Below are positions 11,804-22,854 of a DNA stretch of 64,000 nucleotides, piece after piece. Numbering within the stretch: the first letter of the stretch is position 1; every line of letters begins with the position of its first letter. A model generated the notes under the pieces. That model was not told the DNA's origin. It saw only the letters and a list, made by a program, of their open reading frames with translations, and ran no database searches. Both the position numbers and the translations under genes were made by a program. Origin of the DNA: Notospermus geniculatus (Eukaryota > Nemertea > Pilidiophora > Heteronemertea > Lineidae). Location of the stretch: NCBI GenBank assembly GCA_002633025.1, contig NMRB01000207.1, positions 208,661-272,660 of the forward strand, in the 5' to 3' direction.

Positions 11804-11881
11804 GTAAGAAGACACAAAAGAACGTTTTATGCTGCATTATAACCACAGTGTTTCGGGTTTATTACGGGCCAAATCACTCAT
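11804..11881. other. segment inverted relative to its counterpart in segment B
   Basis: About 75 bp, containing CACAGTGTTTCGGGTTTA, appears in segment B (21231-21300) as its reverse complement, between the same flanks (GAACGAACTATA on the left, AAAGTATGTCTTCAAC on the right). This is a clean local inversion with small end differences. It lies about 130 bp downstream of the receptor stop codon. Confidence 0.85.
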
Positions 11882-12009
11882 ATAAAGTATGTCTTCAACA
11901 AACTAAAAAATGGTGTGTTTAAGCAGCGCGAAGAGACGATGGTGCCTGGACATTTTTCTGGCAAAAATACACCCCCAGCCCCATCGTCACAAACTCGCCT
12001 AGCATTCCC

Positions 12010-13257
12010 TTATTTCCGATTCCGTCCACTCCTACAGCATTTCATGAAAACCTCCTTGGCTTCCCTTCGATATTTCTTACCGCCTCCGAGGAAATACAAA
12101 TAGAAATTCACGGCGTAGTTCATATTCCAAACCTCTTGCACCGCCACCCACTCCACGTTGTACCTCAGGTTCCAATAACGGTCTTCCAAGTCATATTTGG
12201 CGTCAATTTCTGGTATAGTGAACATCAAGTCGAACAATCGCATAGGTACGGAAAGCATGACGTACGCAAGTGCAACAAGAATGAGCATACGTGTGAGACG
12301 TTTCCCCTCTGACGCATCGCCACCGCTGCCCAATTTGTCCCTGGCTTGTGCTGCAGACCGAACATTCGCTATGATGACGATGTTCGACCCAATGATGGTG
12401 AAGAAGGGTATGATAGTGCCGATGCATAAGGTGAAACCGCCCACCATTTGCGCTATCCATTCCTGATCAGGGACACTTAAGTAAAGCAATTCCAGCCCTG
12501 AATATGGATCAGTATTAATTTTGTATGTAAAGAATATATTAACAAGCAATATTGCTGGGATTATGTAGGCAATTACGACTGCTTTTTTCGCTTTTGATGC
12601 TGTACAGATTGATTTTGCCTTCAGCGGGAATGTTATAGCAAATGCCCTATCAAAGCTCATGAAAGCTAAGTATAGGCCAGAAGCCGCTCCATTGCACGAT
12701 GACCAATACCATATGAAGCTGAAATTCAAATGCAGTAGTGTGCAGATAAGATATACGAGTACCGGTTGTGTATGTATACCGGTTGTGTATGCAGGAAAGT
12801 GGAAAACACGTTATAGTTTTCATAAAACCATGTAAATTTCGATGTTCAGACAAGGCGAATTTAGTGCAAAAGTAGGCCTATTGTTACCGAAGTGAATTGA
12901 CTAGAGTTTTTGCCATACTCACGCTAAACCGTTGAATCTATCTTGAAAAACTGCACCCAAGCCGTGGATGAACAAAATGCGGTAGAAAATAACTGATGAA
13001 AGTAGGCCAGAGTCCACCACTGCTAAAGCACTCATATAGACACAAGTACTTATGTTCCTATTACTTTTCTTCGTCGTTATCATAAATGACGTTATATTGC
13101 CGAATAAGCCTAACGGAACATATATTGCTGGGGGCCATTTGAGCATACCAATCAGGGCCATCTGCAAAACCATATCGACAGGTGCATTGGGATTCGTTGC
13201 CGTTCCTGTTGAATTCAACAATTGGGAAAAAGGCTGGACCATAGAATGATGTGCCAT
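12010..13257 (-). CDS. class A seven-transmembrane receptor, copy A (two coding exons)
   Basis: Predicted 347-residue plasma-membrane receptor of the rhodopsin class; the ligand is unknown, and the family look suggests an invertebrate orphan or peptide receptor. Exon 1 is 12923-13257 (start MAHHSM) and exon 2 is 12010-12718, with a 204-bp intron. The donor GTGAGT lies at 12917-12922 and the acceptor TTTGAATTTCAG ends at 12719. Landmarks: N-glycosylation site N15; TM1 about 38-62 with GN53-54; TM2 about 71-95 with D82; TM3 ending SFDRAFAI (DRA for DRY, R136); TM4 158-177; TM5 203-228 with P216; TM6 254-278 with SVP270 in place of CWxP; TM7 with N316-FYLY320 for NPxxY; CC339-340 as possible palmitoylation site. 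Odd: no cysteine 25 residues before R136 and none in the second extracellular loop, so the usual disulfide is absent. Other upstream starts are possible but add low-complexity sequence. A 3' poly(A) signal candidate (AATAAA on minus) lies at 11858-11863. Confidence 0.9.
12719..12922 (-). other. receptor intron, copy A (204 bp)
   Basis: The intron interrupts the codon after two bases (GC|C, alanine 112), at the junction between the TM2-TM3 loop and TM3. It contains an 18-bp tandem duplication of ACCGGTTGTGTATGTAT. Copy B has an intron of the same length, phase and position. Confidence 0.85.
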
Positions 13258-15761
13258 CCTTTCCTCCAGACCTACGGGTGGCAATATTAATAAAATAATA
13301 ATATGTTGTCTTCTCTCCAAATAGTTGATCGGTGATCGATGTCTTATTGTCCTCCGAGTCAGAATGGTGTTCGGTGGGATTTTTATCGTGAGATGTGTCT
13401 GTAGCACGCGATATCAGAAATCCGCTCCCGGCATCATGCCAAAAGGAAAGGCAATTTCCAAACGTTTTCCATTGTTGTTAGTTGCTGACTTAGGGCGCGA
13501 TCTGAACACGTTTTGATTTTCATATTTTTCTCCTCAAACTACATGTAGCAGCATTGATCTACTAATTGCCTGTGTAATCAGATATTTGAAATTCAATCGT
13601 TGTTCCTTCTCGGCAACGCCCACCGCAACCGATCATATTAAACGAACATATTGCATGTCATGGAAACATGTCGACCTTGAACTGATGTTAGTCCTGAGTA
13701 ACATTGCTCAGTCTCCCAGTAAAGCATGGATTACAGCATGTAATAAAATCTCCCAGGTAGAAAAAATGCATATTTTCCCTAGACCCTTGTTTTCTTGACA
13801 AAATTGCAAGGTAGGCCGTACTTTAATATTCCAGACACCCATTCACCTTGTTCAATAAAAAAACCAATCCGCATTACTGGCCATCGATACATTTTTTGGC
13901 GGCTAATTCCCTGGCCTACTAATAGAAATGAGGACCTGACGAAAATTCAATGCCAAGCCGCTCACTTAATGAAGGCTTACGACAGTCGGACTTATTCAGG
14001 GAAAAGCACATATTACGCACTTGCAACCGAACAAAATATCCCCATGCTGGAGCTTTGATCTTTTTTCTTTTTTATTTCGCTATAACTTGGTTCAGTAGGG
14101 ACTACCGCATTGACTAGTGCGTTATTTCACTAAGTGAGTACGATTTGTTCAGCGGCATAGCTTGGTTGATGCTGTAACTGAGCACAAATAGTATGCAGGA
14201 AGCAACTTAATTTCGGAGTTTAATCATCCCACGTCCTTGTCATTATTGGGAAAAGTAACGACAAGAGCGTGTAGAGGTCAGATCAGGATCAGACACCTGC
14301 TAGCCAGAGGCGGGAAAGGAGCGCAGCAGCTGAATTGCTCGTCGTATAGGTATCCGCCACGGATTACTGACGACTATACGTACGATACACTGAAGGGGTT
14401 ACTGTCGTACGTGGCGGCAGTAACCCCAGTACGTAGGCAGTACGTACGAAAGAATTGTATTGATACGCCAGTGAGATCTCTGGGGATAAAGTGATAGGGG
14501 ACCCAGCAGGAATTCGAACTTAAACCCTTGCTTCCAGACATTGAGGAAGGACTTCAGCAACTTCCCCTTTGTCGCCGCAGAGGAAAGTACATGTAGGACC
14601 GGGTACAAACGAGTTAAAGGGCGGGCATAGCTGCTGTCGTATGGCACACCACAAAGGAGGCGGGAGAGAGTTAGGAGAACAGGCACTCCAAAAAGAAAGG
14701 AATTTCCAGCTGAGGGAGAAACAGCAGGCAATGATGAAGTGAGGAAATTAAGCTAAACCTTGTAGCCGAAACCCGTGGAACAGCAAAGCCAATAGTTCCT
14801 CGAATGTCTCACAAAGCTGCCGGCACCTGGGAGAATACTAATAGGAACGCCAAGGGGGACTCGCCTCACCAGTCTATATGAGGGCGAGCATAGCTGACAT
14901 TCGTGTCGTCGGGCGGGAAGTGCTTGGAAAGGTCAGCAAAATACCTCAACGTCGGCAACTATGCAATGGCGACTATGTACATGCATATTACAGAAGATAG
15001 GCAGCGACGGAAAGGCGTGATCAATAGGAAAAGTCATCCAACGAAGTCGAGCGACTTATGATATCATCCTTTCACTGATTTCCCTAGAGTTAGAGGTTTG
15101 AAGGCAGACCGGAAGGCAACTAAGAAACGGCTGGCCAATCGCCGATACCTAACGAGACAGGTTGTCAAAAGGAAGGTAACAGGTATTTCCTCCTCAGAGC
15201 CAGGGAAACTTCACTTCAACGCCTTAAAGTCCGCCCGGCGCAAATTACCAGGCATAGCAGGCTCTGCCGCAACCTCCCACGGTTTCCGGGCGTACAACCT
15301 ATCGGAATAGGCAAAATTACTAACCTTCAATTCCTGATTGAGGGAGGTCAAGAGCAAGGCAGTTTTTCACTAAAGTAATTTGACGGCGCATTGGCGAGGA
15401 AGATTAAGCGAGCTGCCATCTTTGGCATGGGAATTTAATCACCATCAAGAGTCATCTCGCTCACAGGGAACTCACAAAGTCTGATATCATTATTCATTGA
15501 TACCCTGGCACAAGACATGTAGACTTTCACAGCCCTCAACATGCCCTCTACTCGAGGATATGACTGCGCACCATGCGACATGAGTCTCCAAACCGTCATA
15601 TTCAACGCGGGCGGCGTGGAACCTTATCCACAAGAAAAGATTAAGCCACGGAAGTCATGAAGCGCCTGAGGCGGGACTGGACAATCAATCAGTCTATAGG
15701 AGTGGAATATTTGAGATACAGTTTAAGTAGCCGGGAGTCGCTTCTTACATGATGACATATA
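13258..15761. other. upstream flank of receptor copy A and shared non-coding block
   Basis: 13258-13967 should hold the promoter and 5' leader, but I can define no TATA box or start site. Copy B differs here (N gap plus unrelated sequence 22855-23050), and similarity resumes at GGCTTACGACAGTCGGAC (13973, 23051). 14393-14426 forms a hairpin (GGGGTTACTG/CAGTAACCCC). Open frames at 14237-14494 and 15098-15310 carry frame-breaking indels between the copies and are not called. Confidence 0.45.
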
Positions 15762-16371
15762 CAGTAAACCTCGCCTAAGTCGACAGCGTGTAAGTCGTCA
15801 AAGTGCACAAGTCGTCACAATAGCGAAAGTCCCGATTTTCTGTAACGTTATTTCTAATGAAATGTCCCTCTCTAAGTCGTCAAATGTAAGTCGTCAAAAC
15901 AGCTAACTCGACACTCGACGTCCGGTCCCAAGTAACACAAATCCCTCTTAATTTCCAACTCTAAGTCGTCACTGAAAAAAAAGAGTTGGCTGCCGCCGGC
16001 AACTTCTGCAATGTACACTCCCCGACTGATTCAATCAGTCGCCGCTGCGGTGCGCTGTAGACTTCAATGGTTATGAAAGAGTCTGGTCACGCCTGACATG
16101 CCTGGTAGCCATTACTGATGTGTAGGTGATGCACTGCACAAGTTGATTGCTCCAGCGCATCATGTGGTTGGGTTGTTGAAGATGCAGATGCGTACACCTA
16201 GGGGATTCCCCACTATGATAAGTCGTCATTAAGCCGACTTATACCTACAAGTCGTCATAATGACGAGTAATGCGTCAAGTCGTCATTATGACGACTTAGC
16301 ATACTCGTCATATTTCTAAGTCGACAGAAAATCTTCGGTCCCAAAAGTGTCGACTTAGGCGAGGTTTACTG
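15762..16371. mobile_element. pogo/Tigger-like MITE (610 bp), filled site in segment A
   Basis: Termini CAGTAAACCTCGCCTAAGTC and its near-exact reverse complement (about 24 bp, through GTCGACA) are flanked by TA (15760-15761 and 16372-16373). Segment B has the empty site GACATATACATGTATATTT (about 24819-24837). The CAGT start and TA duplication are typical of pogo/Tigger elements in the Tc1-mariner superfamily. The element carries about eight AAGTCGTCA motifs near both ends, and no transposase frame. Confidence 0.92.
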
Positions 16372-16373
16372 TA

Positions 16374-16955
16374 CATGTATATTTAAAGGCATTCCTTTCA
16401 TTTTAACCACTTTCAATGTTGTCATAGTGTGGGACGTGGATTGCTTGCGCTACTGTGCTGAACACAAGGTTGACCTTGTCGCCACCCGCAATGACACCCT
16501 GGTTACCGAACGACAAATATCATGGAATAATTACCAGTCATATTAATACATTTCGCATGCATTGTTTCCATCAGCGCGAACATCGTTAATGGGTGGTCTG
16601 CCACTGGAATTTCCCACAAGGCTTAGCAAGATGAAATAGGAATACAGCAAATAGCATTAAAAGTCTAGAACCAGTGGAATCAATCTTTCTTTGATATTGT
16701 ACCCGAACATGATCGATTGACAGAAATATCTTACAACAGATTGCCCGGAGGCATATGAGCCAATTTTCTCATATCTCTCGTCCTAATGACCCTTTATATA
16801 GGAGAGAAAATGGCCACTTTTTCCTGCGTAAATACTTTCCAGACAATTTGTTCATCTACGCAAGTGAGATATATGGCGACAGGCGAGTACGATATTGATG
16901 TCCAGCATACCGACCTTCCACACTTGCTGTTCCTTTAACATTCGTTGAACGACAA
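16374..16955. other. non-coding 3' part of segment A
   Basis: This is the counterpart of 24830-25410 in segment B, with small differences. No gene recognised. It ends at the truncated MITE where the duplication breaks. Confidence 0.5.
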
Positions 16956-17127
16956 TAGGGAGTTTTCGCAAATCTGACCGACGAAAAACGAAGTACGAAA
17001 TACGAAACTGGACGTCATATCCATGACATAATGTATTTCAGGAAATGGTTGGTACCACAAATGTCCCTCCTGCCAGTGCGTCTTTTAGCATGTCATGTAA
17101 GACCGAGAGAGTTATGGTGCATCTTGA
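16956..17127. mobile_element. truncated GGGAG-family MITE (type a) at the A/B junction
   Basis: Starts AATAGGGAGTTTTCGCAAAT and follows the element at 5621 for about 170 bp, to GTGCATCTTGAA. It then stops and is joined directly to CCAGATACGG, the first bases of segment B. The second half, including the right terminus, is missing. The duplication breakpoint therefore lies inside this element. Confidence 0.85.
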
Positions 17128-17524
17128 ACCAGATACGGCCATGACCTGAGGACACATTTCAAGATAAATGCATTGCAACACGGTTTATCACATACCACGT
17201 TTCGTAGTATGTCATCTGACGTCGTCCGTCTATATTGACTGCGATTGATTCTGTACCTCACGCCTCTCTACACTTACCACATCCAATATTAATCGGCTTC
17301 AATTCATTCTACATAAAATGACTCTTCCACAGTTACCAGCAAACATGGGCTATAATCAATTTTCAACAAAAGGCCTCCTCAACTTCATCAACAATTTCCA
17401 GCATCTGCTGCACCTATAATCAATGTCCACGTTGTCAGCAATCAGTATGTGCTATAATCGAGTCACTTTCAGCGAATTCGTCAAATGCTTCATCAAAACT
17501 TGTCCCCTGGGATTAAACCTTAAT

Positions 17525-18045
17525 GCCCATCAAATTCTCGTCCCTAGGAGAACAAGTTCTCTGGACTTTGATATCCAGGATTCAATGTCCCTTTTGACAC
17601 TGGATCCGGGGATCACAGTCCATTTGACTCTCGTCTCCAGGAATAGAAGTCCTCTGGACTTTGGTATCTAGGACTCAATGTCCCTGGTATACATTGAACC
17701 CTGGGATCAATGTCCATCGGACTAGCGTCTCTAGGAGTACGAGTCCTCTGGACTTTGGTATCTAGGATTCAATGTCCCTGCATGGCATTGAATCCGGGAA
17801 ACAATGTCCATCAAACTCTCGTCTCCAGAAAAAGAAGTCCTCTGGACTTTGATATCTAGGATTCAATGTCCCTGGACATTGAACCCTGCCATCTGACTCT
17901 CGTCTCTGAGTACGAGTCCTCTGGACTTTGGTATCTAGGATTCAATGTCCCTGGGCATTGAATCCGGGAAGCAATGTCCATCTAACTCTCGTCTCCAGGA
18001 ATAGAAGTCCTCTGGACTTTGATATCTAGGATTCACTGTCCGTGA
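17525..18045. repeat. minisatellite, short allele in segment B
   Basis: Same 80-91 bp unit as 7578-8595 but about half the length. The right-hand units are essentially identical between the copies, and the missing units are internal to the array, as expected for unequal exchange or replication slippage. Confidence 0.85.
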
Positions 18046-18655
18046 CTGTCGAGCTGTTCATTCAACGCCCAAACGTGATAATTTGTGGTGCTACCTATTA
18101 ATACACCTGGGTGGAGTGAAGCAAAGTAGACACCAAAGCCTGCCCACAGGCTCACGCCGTCAGTGGTATTGGATCCTCGGACCTCAAGAGAGCATACTGT
18201 ACATTGCGGACTTTCGTTAGCAAATGCCTCGCTGTACATGTAATTAATTGAGCCATACCCGCGAATGCCTCATCAGCTCCTGACACCGCCCATTCACAGT
18301 TGTACCTGCATACAGACTGTAATTAATTTTCAGCCGCTGATACAGCGTCCGAATCTGACATCCGTAATCCCAGCAACGTTTTCAACATGACATCCATCGC
18401 TTTCATAAACCTGGGCAATATCTCCCTGATCTGATACTGCGTATTCAGAGTTCTGCCCGATCTGATTTCCTGCATACAAATCCACGGTCTGAGATACCAT
18501 TTCTGATATTACCAGGTCCGTCCCAATAGATAAACCCTTCCAGTTTTCAATGTAATTCTTAGGCTCATCGGTAACTGTCGTTATCAGCAGGACAGGATTG
18601 ATTAGTAAGTTGTACTGGTTGTGGTTCAAACGCCTCTTTGCTTTTCAACAACACA

Positions 18656-18922
18656 CACTCTTAGCCAAAAAAGTTCTTTAGGGGTTCTTTGTGCAACACC
18701 AGAGGAACCCCAAGGTTCTATATAGAACCTTCTGTAAAGAACCCGAAAGGGTTCCATATAGAACCTTTCTGTCGCCAAAGAACCCATAAAGGTTCCAGTT
18801 AGAATCCTTTTCTGCGGAAAAGGTTGTATCTGGAACCTCTAAAGGTTCTTAAACAACCCGAGGGTTCTTAAATCAGAGGGTTCTCCTGGTGTGGCACCAA
18901 AGAACCTTTTCGGCTAAGAGTG
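18656..18922. mobile_element. MITE with CACTCTTAGCC ends (267 bp) only in segment B
   Basis: Left CACTCTTAGCCAAAAAAGTT and right end AACCTTTTCGGCTAAGAGTG form about 24-bp terminal inverted repeats. Segment A has the uninterrupted CAACACATATATGTATC (about 9193-9209); the target duplication is short (CA at most, ambiguous). The interior is crowded with GGTTCT/AGAACC motifs in both orientations. Superfamily not assigned. Confidence 0.85.
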
Positions 18923-20573
18923 CATACATGCATCATACATCTTTATACACAAGAATCACATCCCAAATGGAAGCACACGACAAAAGTGAATTCATGAAAG
19001 AATGCTCTGACAGAACGGCAATATGCCAAGCTGATGAATCATTTATAGCTTTTTTTATCAGTATAGCTCCATTGACACTACAAGACATCGAAGAGTAAAG
19101 GTACGTGTACACAGGCAACATTTTTCCAACATTCAGGGTAATCACAAAAGCGTGTTGGGCAAATGTTACCCCACCCCAAGTATAACCTCTCTTTCCTCAT
19201 TTTGTCTGTGAGTACTGGGGGAAAATACTGCCTCTCATCGCTCCCGTGCCTAGCCAAAAGACTCGCACGCGGAATGCCCCTCATGCCTAGCCAGCGGCTC
19301 GCATGGGCTGCATTACACCTCTATCCTCAGCCAATTCCAAAATGCGAGCAACACCACAAACCGTCCGATCACACCGGCGTCCAGCGAGAGAATGCGGAAT
19401 GCGCGATGAGGTCATTGCTCAAGAGAGTTTATACTTGGGGTGTTTCGGGTGTCTAAAGGGGAAAAAGTTTTCCTGCATGTTGTTCGAATGTTGGTATAGA
19501 GGTTCTTCACCGACGTCACAACTCAATGCTAATTAGCCATGTGCTTGGCCGTCAGTAATGCCGAATCGGTTAATGTCGTCCTGGGTATAACAGAAATATA
19601 CCCAGAGTCAATGTCGTCGCACAAAACCATACCCCGTGTTTTTCCTGACCCGTGTCAAACCCGTGTGTACAAAAAGCCAGGCGAGAGGTCATATTACTAC
19701 ATTGTAGTTAAGTAGCCCGGCGACAGGTGCGCTGCATGCACTGACTCTTCGGTCATATCTGTATTGGCACACCTTGTTGCAGGCGCGAAAACGAGGTCAC
19801 TGAATGGCTGCGCCATCTCTAGCCGTGCTAAGAACTAACGAAAACACGGGGATTTCGAAAAGCTCGGCGAGATTAATATTGCGTGTTTAAAAACCCCGTG
19901 CTTTTCAGACACGGGTTTCTTGAAGCCCGGCATTTCATAGGTCTGACCGCAAAAACCGGGGATGTTATGTAGTGTAACCACGGCTATTATGTCTTTCGTG
20001 TTAATCACCTAGTCGCACGAATCACTTAGATTACCTGTCACCAATATATCTCATGGTTGGCCACGGATTTTTCAGTGAATCCCACTTATCACAGTACAAA
20101 CTACCTGTACAACATTCGTTGTCACTTCGTCGACGGTTTATGTCATGTTGAAATACGCTTAAAAAACGTAATTGGATCTTTTTCAAGTTCATTTGAGTCA
20201 GAAACCTTGTCATGTCTCGTCTACTGCCACCTAATTACCCCATTAGCGAACAAAAACAACACCCAATGTTTCAAGAACCTCATCATGCTGCCACCCACAG
20301 GACTGGTAAATCGAATGCTTGACAAATCAACCAGCGTTTCATGACCCTTGGGAACAAGCGGCCCCTAGACTTTCAGTCTCATTAACAATGGTTTATCTAT
20401 TAATGGCAGTGGGGTGCGATCATCGCGTATGAAACTATTTTCAATTTATCACTATATACACGGATTCGATATTTTTTTTACTTAGTTTTTAAATGTACCA
20501 AATTTCACACGTAATGAAATGGTCCAGTGAATGTGAGCAAATAATGTGTAATATACCAGAATGAACGACATTT

Positions 20574-20800
20574 ACGGGAGAATCCAACTTACCTCGCCGC
20601 GAGTCCAGGTCATAAAAATTTTGTAAGTTCAAATAATATCGTGGTATGGTAGGGGTAGCATAATGGTAGATGGAACGGCTTAGGTATAATACAAGCTGTT
20701 CCATTTACCATTATGCTACCTCAACTATATTACGGTATTATTAGAAGTTAGAAAATTTTTATGACATGGACTCGCGTCGCGGTAAGTTGGATTCGCCCGT
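20574..20800. mobile_element. MITE with GAATCCAACTTACCTCG arms (complete, segment B copy)
   Basis: Terminal repeats ACGGGAGAATCCAACTTACC and, in complement, ACGGGCGAATCCAACTTACC. The inner arms repeat the CGCGAGTCCA motif, and there is a second nested inverted repeat around GGTAGCATAATGG/CCATTATGCTACC (20655-20720). This is the fuller version of 10974-11200. Confidence 0.8.
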
Positions 20801-21416
20801 ATGTTAAAGTCAAAATGTTCCAGGGCCAATTCCTGATCAAAATCTTGGCAAACACACACATATGGAGGGTAATTTATATATAACTTACACCAGGCTAGAA
20901 CATTCTATTCTGGTTTTATTGTGTGATGTGATGTTGACAAAAGTCATTTTTCAAAATGGCTGAAGGGCAGCCATATTTGAAGCTTAATTTGGGCAAAATT
21001 CTATGCATCTACAAGTGCATCTACAATGTTGATACATTATTCACACCAGTTCAGCACATTGTACAGCACATGGCCCATGTGTGCGTATCTTAGCTCCCCC
21101 CATCGTACGACCCCGGGTGATCTCTAAGATCCGCAGATTAATGCTTCCTGAAGATCGTCAGGCATCGCCTGGATGCGTACAGTGGCAAGAGTTTCTCAAT
21201 CCAGGCGGCCAGATTTTGGAACGAACTATATGGAGTGATTTGGCCCGTAAATAAACCCGAAACACTGTGGTGACCATGCAGTATAAAACGTTTTCTTACT
21301 AAAGTATGTCTTCAACAAACTAAAAAATGTTGTGTTTAAGCAGCGCGAAGAGACGATGGTGCCTGGACATTTTTCTGGCAAAAATACATCCCCCAGCCCC
21401 ATCGTCACAAACTCGC

Positions 21417-22646
21417 CTAGCATTCCCTTTTCTGATCCCGTCCACTCCTACAGCACCTCATGAAAACCTCCTTGGCTTCCCTTCGATATTTCTTACCGCC
21501 TCCGAGGAAATACAAATAGAAATTCACGGCGTAGTTCATATTCCAAACCTCTTGCACTGCTACCCACTCCACGTTGTACCTCAGGTTCCAATAACGGTCT
21601 TCCAAGTCATATTTGGCGTCAATTTCTGGTATAGTGAACATCAAGTCGAACAATCGCATAGGTACGGAAAGCATGACGTACGCAAGTGCAACAAGAATGA
21701 GCATACGTGTGAGACGTTTCCCCTCTGACGCATCGCCACCGCCGCCCAATTTGTCCCTGGCTTGTGCTGCAGACCGAACATTCGCTATGATGACGATGTT
21801 CGACCCAATGATGGTGAAGAAGGGTATGATAGTGCCGATGCATAAGGTGAAACCGCCCACCATTTGCGCTATCCATTCCTGATCAGGGACACTTAAGTAA
21901 AGCAGTTCCAGCCCTGAATATGGATCAGTATTAATTTTGTATGTAAAGAATATATTAACAAGCAATATTGCTGGGATTATGTAGGCAATTACGACTGCTT
22001 TTTTCGCTTTTGATGCTGTACAGATTGATTTTGCCTTCAGTGGGAATGTTATAGCAAATGCCCTATCAAAGCTCATGAAAGCTAAGTATAGGCCAGAAGC
22101 CGCTCCATTGCACGATGACCAATACCATATGAAGCTGAAATTCAAATGCAGTAGTGTACAGATAACATATACGAGTACCGGTTGTGTATGTATACCGGTT
22201 GTGTATGCAGGAAAGTGGAAAACACGTTATAGTTTTCATAAAACCATGTAAATTTCGATGTTCAGACAAGGCGAATTTAGTGCAAAAGTAGGCCTATTGT
22301 TACCGAAGTGAATTAACTAGAGTTTTTGCCATACTCACGCTAAACCGTTGAATCTGTCTTGAAAAACTGCACCCAAGCCGTGGATGAACAAAATGCGGTA
22401 GAAAATGACTGATGAAAGTAGGCCAGAGTCCACCACTGCTAAAGCACTCATATAGACACAAGTACTTATGTTCCTATTACTTTTCTTCGTCGTTATCATA
22501 AATGACGTTATATTGCCGAATAAGCCTAACGGAACATATATTGCTGGGGGCCATTTGAGCATACCAATCAGGGCCATCTGCAAAACCATATCGACAGGTG
22601 CATTGGGATTCGTTGCCGTTCCTGTTGAATTCAACAATTGGGAAAA
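21417..22646 (-). CDS. class A seven-transmembrane receptor, copy B (5' end in assembly gap)
   Basis: Paralogue or allele of the receptor at 12010-13257. Exon 2 is 21417-22134 and exon 1 runs from 22339 up to the N run; about nine N-terminal residues (the part before FSQLLNST) fall in the gap. The intron is 204 bp with the same donor and acceptor. The protein would be about 350 residues. Differences from copy A are few: G for S at residue 243, R for K at 338, and a changed C-terminus. A 2-bp indel shifts the last codons, so copy B ends DQKREC rather than NRK. All membrane segments and motifs match copy A, including the DRA and NFYLY variants and the absent disulfide cysteine. The frame is otherwise open, so both copies look functional. 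Confidence 0.88.
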
Positions 22647-22854
22647 NNNNNNNNNNNNNNNNNNNNNNNNNNNNNNNNNNNNNNNNNNNNNNNNNNNNNN
22701 NNNNNNNNNNNNNNNNNNNNNNNNNNNNNNNNNNNNNNNNNNNNNNNNNNNNNNNNNNNNNNNNNNNNNNNNNNNNNNNNNNNNNNNNNNNNNNNNNNNN
22801 NNNNNNNNNNNNNNNNNNNNNNNNNNNNNNNNNNNNNNNNNNNNNNNNNNNNNN
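22647..22854. other. assembly gap (208 N)
   Basis: A run of N hides the start of receptor copy B. Sequence to the right (22855-23050) does not resemble 13258-13967 of segment A, so the gap also covers a structural difference. Confidence 0.99.

Larger units (their letters stand above)
6449..17127. repeat. large tandem duplication, segment A
   Basis: Sequence from CCAGATACGGCCATGACC onward is repeated head to tail from 17128, and similarity continues to the truncated MITE at 16956-17127. Shared content: a minisatellite, about 2.5 kb of non-coding sequence, a MITE (10974), the receptor gene, and 14237-16955. Identity is high (few substitutions per 100 bp by eye). Length differs (10.7 versus 8.3 kb), mainly because of element insertions and minisatellite size. 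It could be a true tandem duplication or two haplotypes placed in series. Confidence 0.9.

Noticed and set aside
14498-14571. tRNA-like sequence on the minus strand (AGTTCGAATTCC near a GGGTCCCC end), also at 23567-23642
   Set aside because: The B-box has an extra base, the D and anticodon stems do not form, and only about five acceptor pairs match. At most an old tRNA-derived fragment.
14237-15310. open frames rich in basic residues on the plus strand (14237-14494, 15098-15310)
   Set aside because: Segment B has several indels across the same region that shift or shorten the frames, and no known domain is visible.
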